A program made the position numbers and the translations under genes. A stretch of 64,000 nucleotides of DNA from Bradyrhizobium sp. OK095 (GTDB lineage Bacteria; Pseudomonadota; Alphaproteobacteria; Rhizobiales; Xanthobacteraceae), in assembly GCF_900109945.1 (NCBI RefSeq), contig NZ_FOBX01000009.1, forward strand, positions 62,001 to 126,000. Direction: 5' to 3'. How positions within the stretch are numbered: position 1 is the first letter of the stretch; each line of letters begins with the position of its first letter. The notes under the pieces are model-generated. The model saw only the letters and a program-made list of their open reading frames with translations. It made no database searches and had not been told where the DNA came from. Shown one piece after another: positions 16,442 to 23,288 of the stretch.

Positions 16442-16563
16442 GTGCCGACCTCCAAATCTGCGGCTTCTCTAACGCGGGCCGTGCTGTGAGGCAATGCAAT
16501 ACGTCCCGTCACCGTCCGGATTCTGACCCGAAGCGGCGGTCCCCTCGCAGTCAATCCTCGCTT

Positions 16564-17574
16564 CTAGAACTTCACAACGATCTTGCCGAAGTGTGAGCCG
16601 GACCGGAGGTGAGCATACGCTTCCGGAGCCTCGTCGAAGCCGTAGACCCGATCGACGATCGGATGGATCGCATGTTCGGTCAGGAAGCTGTTCATGGCGG
16701 CGAAATGTTCGACCGATCCGACGGTGACGCCGATGATGTCGGCATTCTCCCATTGCAGCCGCGCGAGGTCGGGCTTCGGTCCGAATCCCGTCAACACGCC
16801 AATTTGAACGATCTTGCCGCCCGACGCGACCGAACGCAGCGATCGGTCGTAGGTGCCGGGACCGCCGAGTTCGAGGATATGGCTGGCGCCTTCGCCATCC
16901 GTCGCTTTCATCAGCGCGACATCCCAATCAGGCGTGTCGCGATAGTTGATGAGGATCGAGCCGCCCAGCGCCTTGGCACGGGCGAGTTTTTCATCCGAGG
17001 ACGAGATCACGATCGCGCGCGCTCCCAGCGCTGCTGCGAATTGAAGACCGAACAGCGCGACGCCGCCCGTTCCCTGGACCAGCAGCGTGTCGCCTTTGTG
17101 CATCCCGCCGCGTGCGATCAGGCCATGGAAAGCCGTGACGCCGGCACAGGGCAATGTCGCGGCTTCGAGCGAGGACAAATGCGGTGGCACGGGAACGAGC
17201 GCATTTGCCGGTAGCACGACATACTCCGCCAGCATTCCGTCCATCGTGTTGCCACCGAGGGATGACGGAACATAGCTGGACTTGAACGGCCCCGAGACCC
17301 AATCGCGGAAGAACGATGCAGCGACGCGGTCTCCGAGCCGCCATTGCAGGACGTCGGGGCCGATGGCGTCAACGATTCCTGCGCCGTCGGAGAGCGGAAC
17401 GCGGCCGTTGAGCTTGTTTTGGTCTGCGCGGTCGAGGATCAGGAGGTCGCGGTAGTTCAGGCTGGCCGCTTCGACCCGGATGCGAACCTCGCCACTGGCG
17501 GGTTCCGGTTTGCCGAGGTCGGCTCGCACAAGGCGGCCAGCACCAGCATGGCTGTTCAGATGGTAGGCTTTCAT
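16564..17574 (-). CDS. Medium-chain NAD(P)-dependent alcohol dehydrogenase / quinone oxidoreductase
   Basis: At 336 residues this is an MDR-superfamily enzyme. The N-terminal GroES-like domain carries ASLNYRDLLIL; the usual catalytic-zinc Cys is replaced by Asn-Tyr-Arg-Asp, as in zinc-free quinone oxidoreductases. CAGVTAFHGLIARGG and LVQGTGGVALFGLQFA form the cofactor site. It likely reduces quinones or enones with NADPH. It is divergent from a MerR regulator, with an operator embedded in an elongated promoter (17616-17647), so expression is probably switched by that regulator in response to an electrophile (inference). Confidence 0.9.
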   Translation of the reverse strand: MKAYHLNSHAGAGRLVRADLGKPEPASGEVRIRVEAASLNYRDLLILDRADQNKLNGRVPLSDGAGIVDAIGPDVLQWRLGDRVAASFFRDWVSGPFKSSYVPSSLGGNTMDGMLAEYVVLPANALVPVPPHLSSLEAATLPCAGVTAFHGLIARGGMHKGDTLLVQGTGGVALFGLQFAAALGARAIVISSSDEKLARAKALGGSILINYRDTPDWDVALMKATDGEGASHILELGGPGTYDRSLRSVASGGKIVQIGVLTGFGPKPDLARLQWENADIIGVTVGSVEHFAAMNSFLTEHAIHPIVDRVYGFDEAPEAYAHLRSGSHFGKIVVKF

Positions 17575-17615
17575 CTTTGCTCCCTCTCAAGCGGCATTCA
17601 CTTGGATGAGCAGAG

Positions 17616-17647
17616 TCTGTAAGGTCTGACAGCGCTGTAAGGGTCAA
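17616..17647 (-). promoter_or_regulatory. MerR-type promoter with 20-bp spacer and internal dyad
   Basis: Reading the minus strand, TTGACC (17647-17642) and TACAGA (17621-17616) are separated by 20 bp instead of the usual 17. Inside the spacer is a perfect palindrome, ACAGCGCTGT (17629-17638). Over-long spacers with a central dyad are the hallmark of promoters activated by MerR regulators, which untwist the DNA. The promoter points into the quinone oxidoreductase gene at 17574, and the MerR gene starts at 17659. Confidence 0.65.
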
Positions 17648-17658
17648 GAGGTTTTCAG

Positions 17659-18006
17659 ATGAAAATTGGCGAACTCTCCAGGCGGACGGGCGTCAGCGTC
17701 CGAATGCTGCGCTACTACGAAGGCGAAGGGTTGCTGGCGCCGCAGCGGACCGACGCGGGTTATCGCGACTACGGGTCGGAGGAAGAGCAAACCGTGCGGC
17801 GGATCAAGATGCTTGGCGCCGCCGGAATGACGCTCGAAACGATCCAGCGCTTGCTGCCGTGCGTTCGCAGCAACGATCCAGCCTTCACGCCCTGCAACGA
17901 GTTGCGAAAAATACTCGCCCAGCAGGTCGGCCTGATCGACGAGCGCATCGAGACGCTGAGCCAGAGCCGGACAATTCTCGCGGGCTATCTGGCAAGCGTG
18001 AATTGA
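17659..18006 (+). CDS. MerR family transcriptional regulator
   Basis: This 115-residue regulator has the MerR N-terminus MKIGELSRRTGVSVRMLRYY (winged HTH) followed by EGEGLLAPQRTDAGYRDY. The dimerisation helix follows residue 90. Two cysteines, C68 (LLPC) and C79 (TPCN), lie at the start of the effector region; they could sense thiol-reactive compounds, as in NmlR/AdhR-type regulators, but they do not match a metal-binding loop. It is divergent from the quinone oxidoreductase across 84 bp and most likely activates it. The small size with a short C-terminus is normal for this subgroup. Confidence 0.9.
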   Translation: MKIGELSRRTGVSVRMLRYYEGEGLLAPQRTDAGYRDYGSEEEQTVRRIKMLGAAGMTLETIQRLLPCVRSNDPAFTPCNELRKILAQQVGLIDERIETLSQSRTILAGYLASVN

Positions 18007-18030
18007 TCGGACGCAACGCGGCCATCAGGT

Positions 18031-18465
18031 TCACCGCCCCTTGGTATTCCAGGTCTCCCGCTCGGCGAAGACCCGGCTCACATCCGCCATGTGCTCCGTG
18101 CCCCACGAGCAGAGCGGCACCAGCGCCTCGGCCAGGCTGTGGCCCAACGGGGTCAGACTGTAGTCCACCCGCGGCGGCACCTCCTTGTAGTCGGTCCGCT
18201 TCACGAGACCGTCTGCCTCCAATTCCTTCAGCTGCTGGATCAGCATCTTGTCGCTGACGTCACGCACGGCGCGTCGCAGCTCGCCGTAGCGGGTCGGCCC
18301 GCCCTGGGCGACGAAGTACAGGATCAGCGGCTTCCACTTGCCGGCGATGACCCGCAAGGTCGCATCCAGGCCGCAGGTGAAGCCGGGCAGACTCGGCGTG
18401 CAACTTTGGACAGGCGGTGGAATCTGCGCGGCCAGGAAAGTCGGCTCTGAAAGATCTGACGACAT
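18031..18465 (-). CDS. HxlR family transcriptional regulator
   Basis: I chose the ATG at 18465 (144 residues); longer starts would run through the divergent promoter. The HxlR/DUF24 core is clear: GLDATLRVIAGKWKPLILYF (about 33-52), then RYGELRRAVRDVSDKMLIQQLKELE and the wing GLVKRTDYKEVPPRVDYSLTPLG. A Cys right before the core (FTCGLD) sits where HypR/YodB regulators carry their redox-sensing cysteine. It is divergent from an SDR gene and probably represses both, responding to aldehydes or quinones (inference). Confidence 0.88.
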   Translation of the reverse strand: MSSDLSEPTFLAAQIPPPVQSCTPSLPGFTCGLDATLRVIAGKWKPLILYFVAQGGPTRYGELRRAVRDVSDKMLIQQLKELEADGLVKRTDYKEVPPRVDYSLTPLGHSLAEALVPLCSWGTEHMADVSRVFAERETWNTKGR

Positions 18466-18473
18466 TTTTTGGG

Positions 18474-18507
18474 CACTTACCAAAAGGTGCATACTTGTCG
18501 ATAAGTG
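18474..18507. promoter_or_regulatory. Candidate HxlR operators in the divergent promoter
   Basis: CACTTA at 18474-18479 is inverted as TAAGTG at 18502-18507, and inside this pair ACTT (18493-18496) and AAGT (18503-18506) form a second, tighter dyad around GTCGAT. ACTT/AAGT half-sites are typical of YodB/HypR-type regulators. The site lies between the divergent HxlR and SDR starts, where autoregulation is expected. Confidence 0.5.
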
Positions 18508-18550
18508 GGTACGCCGCCAGCTCAGTGCAACCTTAGTGAAGGAGCACATC

Positions 18551-19285
18551 ATGAGCAGACTACAAGGCAAGACCGCAGTGGTGACCGGCGGTGGAACCGG
18601 CATCGGATTTGGAGCGGCGAAACGGTTCGTCGACGAAGGCGCGTTCGTCTATCTCTTCGGGCGGCGGCAGGAGCCGCTCGACGCGGCCGTTGCGAAGCTG
18701 GGTCCTTCGGCGCGCGCCGTCAGGGGCTCGGTGACGGATCTGTCCGACCTCGACCGGTTGTACGCAGCGGTGAAAGCCGAACGCGGCGGGCTCGACATTC
18801 TGTTCGCCAATGCCGGCACCGGATTGTTTGCGCCGCTCGGCGAGATCACGGTCGCGCATTACGATCACATCTTCGACGTCAATGTGAAAGGGCTCGTGTT
18901 CACGGTGCAAAAGGCCCTGCCGCTGATGAAGCAGGGGGCGTCGATCATCCTGACCGGTTCGAGCACGGGCGTGATGGGGACGCCGCAGTTCAGCATCTAC
19001 AGCGCGACCAAGGCTGCGATCCGCAATCTGGCGCGCAGCTGGGCGCTGGACCTGCGCGGCACCGGCATCCGCGTCAACGTGCTGTCTCCGGGGCCGACCA
19101 AGACCGAGCTGGCGCTGGAGATCGTCGGCGAGGAAGCGTTCGATGCGCTCGGAAGCATGACGCCAATCGGGCGCGTGGGCGACCCGAGTGAGACGGGGGC
19201 GGTGGCCGCGTTCCTGGCGTCGTCGGACAGCAGCTTCATGACCGGCGGCGAGGTTTTCGTCGACGGCGGCCTCGCACAAGTCTAG
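18551..19285 (+). CDS. SDR family oxidoreductase
   Basis: The ATG at 18551 follows GAAGGAG, giving 244 residues. Motifs: TAVVTGGGTGIGFGAAKRF at the N-terminus, FANAGTG in the NNAG position, a Ser in LTGSSTGV, the YSATK active site (Y..K) and FVDGGLAQV at the end. It is a classical short-chain dehydrogenase acting on an unknown carbonyl or alcohol. Divergent pairing with an HxlR repressor suggests induction by a reactive metabolite such as an aldehyde or quinone; SDRs in this arrangement are common in Rhizobiales. No further genes join it before the convergent amidohydrolase. Confidence 0.92.
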   Translation: MSRLQGKTAVVTGGGTGIGFGAAKRFVDEGAFVYLFGRRQEPLDAAVAKLGPSARAVRGSVTDLSDLDRLYAAVKAERGGLDILFANAGTGLFAPLGEITVAHYDHIFDVNVKGLVFTVQKALPLMKQGASIILTGSSTGVMGTPQFSIYSATKAAIRNLARSWALDLRGTGIRVNVLSPGPTKTELALEIVGEEAFDALGSMTPIGRVGDPSETGAVAAFLASSDSSFMTGGEVFVDGGLAQV

Positions 19286-19346
19286 GGCCCTGAGCGCCTG
19301 AGCATGAGGGCTTCGGTCATTCGATCGAAGCCCTCGATGCGCTCGC

Positions 19347-20231
19347 CTAGATCCCCAACAGCTTGCGCGCGTTGGCCTTCAGCACCTTCGGCCGGATCTC
19401 GTCGCGGATCTCGATCTTGGCGAAATCCGACAGCCAGCGGTCCGGCGTGATCACCGGCCAGTCCGAGCCGAACAGCATCTTGTCCTGCAGGATCGAGTTG
19501 ATGTAGCGCACCAGGATCGGCGGGAAATACTTTGGCGACCAGCCGGATAGGTCGATGTAAACGTTCGGCTTGTGGGTCGCGACCGACAGCGCTTCTTCCT
19601 GCCAGGGGAAGGAGGGGTGGGCGAGGATGATCTTGAGGTCGGGGAAGTCAGCCGCGACGTCGTCCATGTACATCGGGTTGGAATATTTTAGCCGCATGCC
19701 CATGCCGCCGGGCATGCCCGAGCCGACGCCGGTCTGGCCGGTGTGGAACAGCGCGATCGCGCCGCCATTGTTGATCTCTTCGTAGAGCGGATAGGCCATG
19801 CGGTCGTTGGCGTAGAAGCCCTGCATGGTCGGGTGGAATTTGAAGCCGCGGACGCCGTATTCCTCGATCAGCTTGCGCGCCTCGCGCACCCCGAGCTTGC
19901 CCTTGTGCGGATCGATCGAGACGAACGGGATGAGGACGTCGAGATGGTCGGAGGCGATCTCCAGCATCTCCTCGTTCTTGTAGCGGCGGAAGCCGGTCTC
20001 GCGCTCGGCGTCGACCGGGAAGATCACCGCGGCGATGTTCTTGGAGCGGTAGTAGGCCGCGGTCTCCGGCACGGTCGGCGGATGCTTGTGCGGCGACTTG
20101 AAGTAGTCGGCCATCTGGGCCTGGAAATCGTCATAGCCGTCGTCGGGATGGGTGCCGCAGGGCTCCTCGGCATGGGTGTGGATGTCGATCGCGACGACAT
20201 CGTCGATATTCGGCAGCTTCATCTTCGGCAT
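19347..20231 (-). CDS. Amidohydrolase family (amidohydrolase-2) protein
   Basis: The 294-residue protein starts at ATG 20231 after GGAGGA. It carries the HxH of amidohydrolase-2 enzymes (DIHTHAEEP, about 17-25), the conserved His in FKFHPTMQGF, ILAHPSFPW, and FGSDWPVITPDRW with the final catalytic Asp. This family includes decarboxylases and hydrolases acting on aromatic-derived carboxylates (ACMSD, gamma-resorcylate decarboxylase, 4-oxalomesaconate hydratase relatives). It is divergent from two MaoC-type hydratase genes over 150 bp carrying a striking palindrome, suggesting one regulon for breakdown of an aromatic or branched acid (inference). Confidence 0.88.
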   Translation of the reverse strand: MPKMKLPNIDDVVAIDIHTHAEEPCGTHPDDGYDDFQAQMADYFKSPHKHPPTVPETAAYYRSKNIAAVIFPVDAERETGFRRYKNEEMLEIASDHLDVLIPFVSIDPHKGKLGVREARKLIEEYGVRGFKFHPTMQGFYANDRMAYPLYEEINNGGAIALFHTGQTGVGSGMPGGMGMRLKYSNPMYMDDVAADFPDLKIILAHPSFPWQEEALSVATHKPNVYIDLSGWSPKYFPPILVRYINSILQDKMLFGSDWPVITPDRWLSDFAKIEIRDEIRPKVLKANARKLLGI

Positions 20232-20250
20232 TGGTTTCCTCCCCGATCGG

Positions 20251-20287
20251 TTGTCAAATTGATTATATGATATAACGAATTTGGCAA
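20251..20287. promoter_or_regulatory. Nested palindromic operator between divergent catabolic genes
   Basis: Outer arms TTGTCAAATT (20251-20260) and AATTTGGCAA (20278-20287) are inverted repeats with one mismatch. Centred inside them is a perfect dyad TTATAT-G-ATATAA (20263-20275). The whole is very A/T-rich in a GC-rich genome and lies directly upstream of the amidohydrolase ATG and before the MaoC pair. Such dyads are typical of GntR/FCD-type or TetR regulators; no such regulator gene is adjacent, so the factor must be encoded elsewhere. Confidence 0.6.
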
Positions 20288-20381
20288 GTGCCCCTCGCGG
20301 GGATTGGTGGGCGGCCGTCCCTGCGCTAGTGTTTTCGGCAACAATAAAGGCATGAACAATAAGGATATGGGGAGGCCGGAA

Positions 20382-20858
20382 ATGGCTGAGGCGCAAGCCT
20401 TCGAGACTGATTTCTGGAAGGACGCCCAATCGCGCAAGGGATGGGACGACATCGTCCCGGGCGAGCCGCGCAAGACCATCCCCTATACGCTCACAAGCGA
20501 GGCGATCGCGCTGTACTGCAAGTCGGTCGGCGAGACCCATCCGCTCTATTTCGACGAGGCCTATGCGAGGGCGACCCGTTACGGCGGCTTGATTGCGCCG
20601 CCCTCGATCCACATCATGCTGATGTTTGCCTGCACGCCTGCGGACGACTGGATGCGCTCGCCGGGCACGGTCAATGCCGGGCAGTCCTGGAGCTACAACG
20701 TCCCGGCCCGCCCCGGCGATGTCATTCGGCTCGAAGCCCGCGCGCTCGACAAGTTCATCAAGCGCGAGCGGTTGTTCGTCGTGCACGACAACGTCTTCTT
20801 TAACCAGGCGGGCGAGGTGATCTGCTCGGGCCGCGGCTGGACCATCAGGCCGGTATAG
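20382..20858 (+). CDS. MaoC family hydratase, non-catalytic N-terminal-type half
   Basis: I chose ATG 20382, which has GGAGG six bases before it, giving 158 residues; earlier in-frame starts lack one. The protein matches the MaoC dehydratase N-terminal (hot-dog) domain: an IPYTLTSEAIALYCKSVGE helix, HPLYFDEAYARAT, and GGLIAPPSIH. The hydratase-2 catalytic Asp-x-Asn...His is absent (ETHPLYF in its place). It overlaps nothing but is followed after 11 bp by a second hot-dog gene with an intact motif, so the two probably form a heterodimeric (R)-specific enoyl-CoA hydratase, as in actinobacterial HadAB or ChsH1H2. Confidence 0.82.
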   Translation: MAEAQAFETDFWKDAQSRKGWDDIVPGEPRKTIPYTLTSEAIALYCKSVGETHPLYFDEAYARATRYGGLIAPPSIHIMLMFACTPADDWMRSPGTVNAGQSWSYNVPARPGDVIRLEARALDKFIKRERLFVVHDNVFFNQAGEVICSGRGWTIRPV

Positions 20859-20869
20859 GGGAGGCAGCT

Positions 20870-21304
20870 ATGACCGTGACGTTCGAAGGCCTCAGCGCCG
20901 GCGACTCCATCGAAGGACCCAGCTTCGCCGTGTCCCGCGAATCCATCCGTCTGTTCTGCGACGCCTCGCTCGACTACAACCCGCTGCATCTCGACGACGA
21001 CTACATGAAGGGCAGTTTCGGCAAGACCCAGTTCGGCGGCGTGATCATGCACGGCATGAACAATTTTGGGCTGATCTCGCGCATGATCACCGACTGGGCC
21101 TATCCGGCCGGCGCAATCCACCGCCGGCTCGAGACAAGATGGGTGAAGCCGGTCCGGCCCGGCGACACCATCCAGCCCTCCGGGATCATCAAGTCGAAGC
21201 AGGTCACGGCCAAGGCACGCTGGGTCGTGATCGACGTCATCGTGCGGAACCAGAACGAGGAGCGGGTTGCGACCGGCGAGGCGATGGTCGAATTTCCCGC
21301 GTGA
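20870..21304 (+). CDS. MaoC-like (R)-specific enoyl-CoA hydratase, catalytic half
   Basis: This 144-residue hot-dog protein has the hydratase-2 motif DYNPLHLDDDY at about 36-46, with catalytic Asp and His, and GGVIMHGMNN after it. It is translated just 11 bp after the preceding MaoC-like gene, with GGGAGG before the ATG. Together they likely hydrate a trans-2-enoyl-CoA. Possible acyl chains include aromatic-acid or branched-chain intermediates, given the divergent amidohydrolase; PHA monomer supply is an alternative. The catalytic pair being split over two genes is the notable point. Confidence 0.85.
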   Translation: MTVTFEGLSAGDSIEGPSFAVSRESIRLFCDASLDYNPLHLDDDYMKGSFGKTQFGGVIMHGMNNFGLISRMITDWAYPAGAIHRRLETRWVKPVRPGDTIQPSGIIKSKQVTAKARWVVIDVIVRNQNEERVATGEAMVEFPA

Positions 21305-21389
21305 ATGGGCCGTTTCAGCCCTATCCAGAGGTTAATTCGGGGCGGAATGGCCTGTTTGGATTGACATCCAGTCCCGCCATGCCTTAAGA

Positions 21390-21409
21390 ACCGCCCCGTC
21401 CCGGGCGGT
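21390..21409 (+). terminator. Hairpin downstream of the MaoC pair
   Basis: ACCGCCC (21390-21396) pairs with GGGCGGT (21403-21409) around CGTCCC. It lies 85 bp after the MaoC stop and before rpmJ. No T-run follows, so factor-independent termination is only possible, not certain. Confidence 0.4.
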
Positions 21410-21503
21410 CGGTCCGCCAGCGGGAAAGGTTTCATTTTGCCACATTCGCGCGTGCCGAAACGGTAGTGCCGAACACGGCCTTTCGAACGTTCAGGATTCT
21501 GCC

Positions 21504-21629
21504 ATGAAGGTCCGTAACTCATTGAAGTCGCTGCGCGGTCGCCATCGCGCCAACCGCCTGGTCCGCCGCAAGGGCCGGGTGTACGTCATCAACAAGGTGC
21601 AGCGCCGCTTCAAGGCTCGCCAGGGCTGA
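21504..21629 (+). CDS. rpmJ: 50S ribosomal protein L36
   Basis: A 41-codon frame starts at ATG 21504 and encodes MKVRNSLKSLRGRHRANRLV followed by a basic tail ending RRFKARQG. This is L36 of the long, zinc-free type common in alphaproteobacteria: the CxxC-type ligands of classical L36 are absent and replaced by an Arg-rich stretch. It binds 23S rRNA in the large subunit. It is a stand-alone gene with its own hairpin downstream; it is not in the main ribosomal protein operons. An AGGA lies about eight bases before the start. Confidence 0.95.
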   Translation: MKVRNSLKSLRGRHRANRLVRRKGRVYVINKVQRRFKARQG

Positions 21630-21707
21630 TCTGGGCGGCTGATTGCCCTCGCGGTCGCCTCACGCACGCGCGCGCCCCGCAAGACCACGGTTTCACACGA
21701 GTTTGAC

Positions 21708-21735
21708 GCCGCCCCTGCTATGCAAGGGCGGCTTT
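21708..21735 (+). terminator. Terminator after rpmJ
   Basis: GCCGCCC (21708-21714) pairs with GGGCGGC (21726-21732), with one extra mismatched pair on the loop side, followed by TTTG. It lies 79 bp after rpmJ and just before the TPR gene, so it probably ends the rpmJ transcript. Confidence 0.6.
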
Positions 21736-21754
21736 GCGCGTTTAGACTTGGCCC

Positions 21755-22405
21755 ATGGCAGTGAGATTCCCTTTCGCGCGCACCCTTTGTATGGCTCTTG
21801 GTCTGGCCCTCGTTCTGGGAGCCGCCGGCCTTGGTCCGGCGCTGGCGCAGGATGATCCACCGACTCCGCCCGGCAAGCAGAAGAAGCTTCCCGAAGCGCC
21901 GGCAAAACTGCCCAAGGTCGACCGGACCAAGAATCTCGATTTCCTGTTCGGCGCGCTGAAGGCGGCGCCCGACGAGGCCAGCGCCAAGCATGTCGAAGCG
22001 CGGATCTGGGCGATCTGGATCCAGACCCCGAGCGACACTGCGTCGCTGTTGATGGCGCGGGCCAAGACCGCGGTCGACGCCAAGAAGATCGAAATCGCGA
22101 TCAAGCTGCTGGATTCGGTGATCAAGCTCAGGCCCGATTACATCGAAGCCTGGAACCGGCGCGCCACGCTCTACTACATGCAGAATGACTACGCCCGCTC
22201 GCTTGCCGACATTCGCGAAGTGCTGATCCGGGAGCCCCGGCATTTCGGCGCGCTCGCGGGTCTCGGCATGATCATGCAGGAGGTCGGTGACGAGAAGCGT
22301 GCGCTCGAGGCCTACCGCAAGGCGCTCGCCGTCAATCCGCACCTCGACAAGATTCCCGACCAGGTCAAGTCCCTGACCGAGAAGGTCGAGGGACGTGATA
22401 TCTAG
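21755..22405 (+). CDS. Secreted tetratricopeptide-repeat protein
   Basis: The 216-residue protein begins with a signal peptide (MAVRFPFARTLCMALGLALVL, cleavage after ALA near residue 32) followed by a Pro/Lys-rich linker. From about residue 95 come TPR units: AIKLLDSVIKLRPDYIEAWNRRATLYYMQ (read as two segments), then YARSLADIREVLIREPRHFGALAGLGMI and ALEAYRKALAVNPH, each with the W/L-G/A-Y pattern. It probably acts as a periplasmic scaffold. It has the promoter region to itself, following rpmJ and its terminator. The partner is unknown. Confidence 0.85.
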   Translation: MAVRFPFARTLCMALGLALVLGAAGLGPALAQDDPPTPPGKQKKLPEAPAKLPKVDRTKNLDFLFGALKAAPDEASAKHVEARIWAIWIQTPSDTASLLMARAKTAVDAKKIEIAIKLLDSVIKLRPDYIEAWNRRATLYYMQNDYARSLADIREVLIREPRHFGALAGLGMIMQEVGDEKRALEAYRKALAVNPHLDKIPDQVKSLTEKVEGRDI

Positions 22406-22530
22406 CCTCTAACTCGATCATTTTTCGAACGGTTGCGGCGCGCCGTGATTAACCACGATCGCATGCGTCGCACTGCCGGGGGTATTGTCGGCGCGCCGGC
22501 AGGCCTACCTGCATGGCAGGAGCAAAAGCC

Positions 22531-22791
22531 ATGAAGCGTTCGATCTTTGCTTGTAGCCTGCTGTTGGTGTCGGGAACGGCGAGCCTCGCCGACGGGCTGT
22601 TCTGGGTGGTCGGCAACCGCGCCACCGGCAAATGCAACATCGTGACCAGCAATCCGGTCATCGACGGCGACATCTGGTTCGGCGACGGTCCCTATAAGTC
22701 CAAGGCCGATGCCAAGCTTGCTCGCTCGACCATCCGCGCCTGTCCTGCGCCGACCCCCGACGAAGCAAAGGCCGAGGACAGCACGAACTAG
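22531..22791 (+). CDS. Small secreted hypothetical protein
   Basis: ATG 22531 is preceded by AGGAG ten bases upstream and gives 86 residues; an ATG 18 bases earlier is less likely. A signal peptide (MKRSIFACSLLLVSGTASLA) is followed by a compact mature domain with WVVGNRATGKCNIVTSNPVI and YKSKADAKLARSTIRACP. The two mature Cys may form a disulfide. A pattern of 'GKCxIVTxNP' and a final Lys/Ala helix recurs in small periplasmic proteins of Rhizobiales, but I cannot name a function. Confidence 0.7.
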   Translation: MKRSIFACSLLLVSGTASLADGLFWVVGNRATGKCNIVTSNPVIDGDIWFGDGPYKSKADAKLARSTIRACPAPTPDEAKAEDSTN

Positions 22792-22803
22792 GTCGATAGC
22801 GAT

Positions 22804-22986
22804 CTAATGCAGGACGCTGCCGCCACGCTCGACCAGGCTTTGATCGGCGGCTGCGGCGTAAGCCTTTGCAAGCTCAGTCTCGAGGTGCTCGTTGATCAGC
22901 AGCAACGCCCGCACGGCGCCGCGCAGGTCGCCGTTGCAGCTCGCCACGATCTCGTCGATCGCGGTATCTTTGGGTCTGAAGCTCAT
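22804..22986 (-). CDS. Small conserved hypothetical protein
   Basis: The ATG at 22986 follows CGGAG; the frame encodes 60 residues starting MSFRPKDTAIDEIVASCNGD and ending LVERGGSVLH. The composition is acidic and helical (ALLLINEHLETELAKAYAAA), with one Cys and no signal peptide. I associate it with short conserved rhizobial proteins of unknown function. It is convergent with the preceding secreted-protein gene. An alternative GTG/ATG 18 bases upstream would add MNRRTS and is less well placed. Confidence 0.65.
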   Translation of the reverse strand: MSFRPKDTAIDEIVASCNGDLRGAVRALLLINEHLETELAKAYAAAADQSLVERGGSVLH

Positions 22987-23288
22987 CGAAGTTCTCCGGT
23001 TCAAATCAGGACAAATCCTGCCGGCCTTTCCCGCATCCCCTGGGGTTGCGGGCAGGATCGGCGCCCACCCGCGTCTAAATGGCGGAACCGACCGTGGCGA
23101 TTATAAGGAAGCCGCCATGACGACCGCATGAAGCTGGTCCGGGGCTTGCGTGTCATCGGACAGTGGTATTGATTTCATTGAGGTTTTTAGTTCAGTAGTT
23201 ATGCACATATCCACAGCCCTGCCTTTTCCGATGGAAATGCCGAAGTCGGGGGAGCGAAACTGCTAACCGTAAAACCCGTAGCTGCGAT
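22987..23288. other. Intergenic region with DnaA-box-like pair
   Basis: This 302 bp holds no gene I can support; the short ATG frame near 23117 ends after four codons. It must contain the promoters of both divergent genes. TTATGCACA at 23199-23207 matches the relaxed DnaA-box consensus and is directly followed by ATCCACAG; with no cluster of such sites it is probably incidental. Confidence 0.4.

Noticed and set aside
23199..23216. Two overlapping DnaA-box-like sequences
   Set aside because: Only two near-matches and no AT-rich unwinding region or dnaA/parA-type neighbours, so not an origin.
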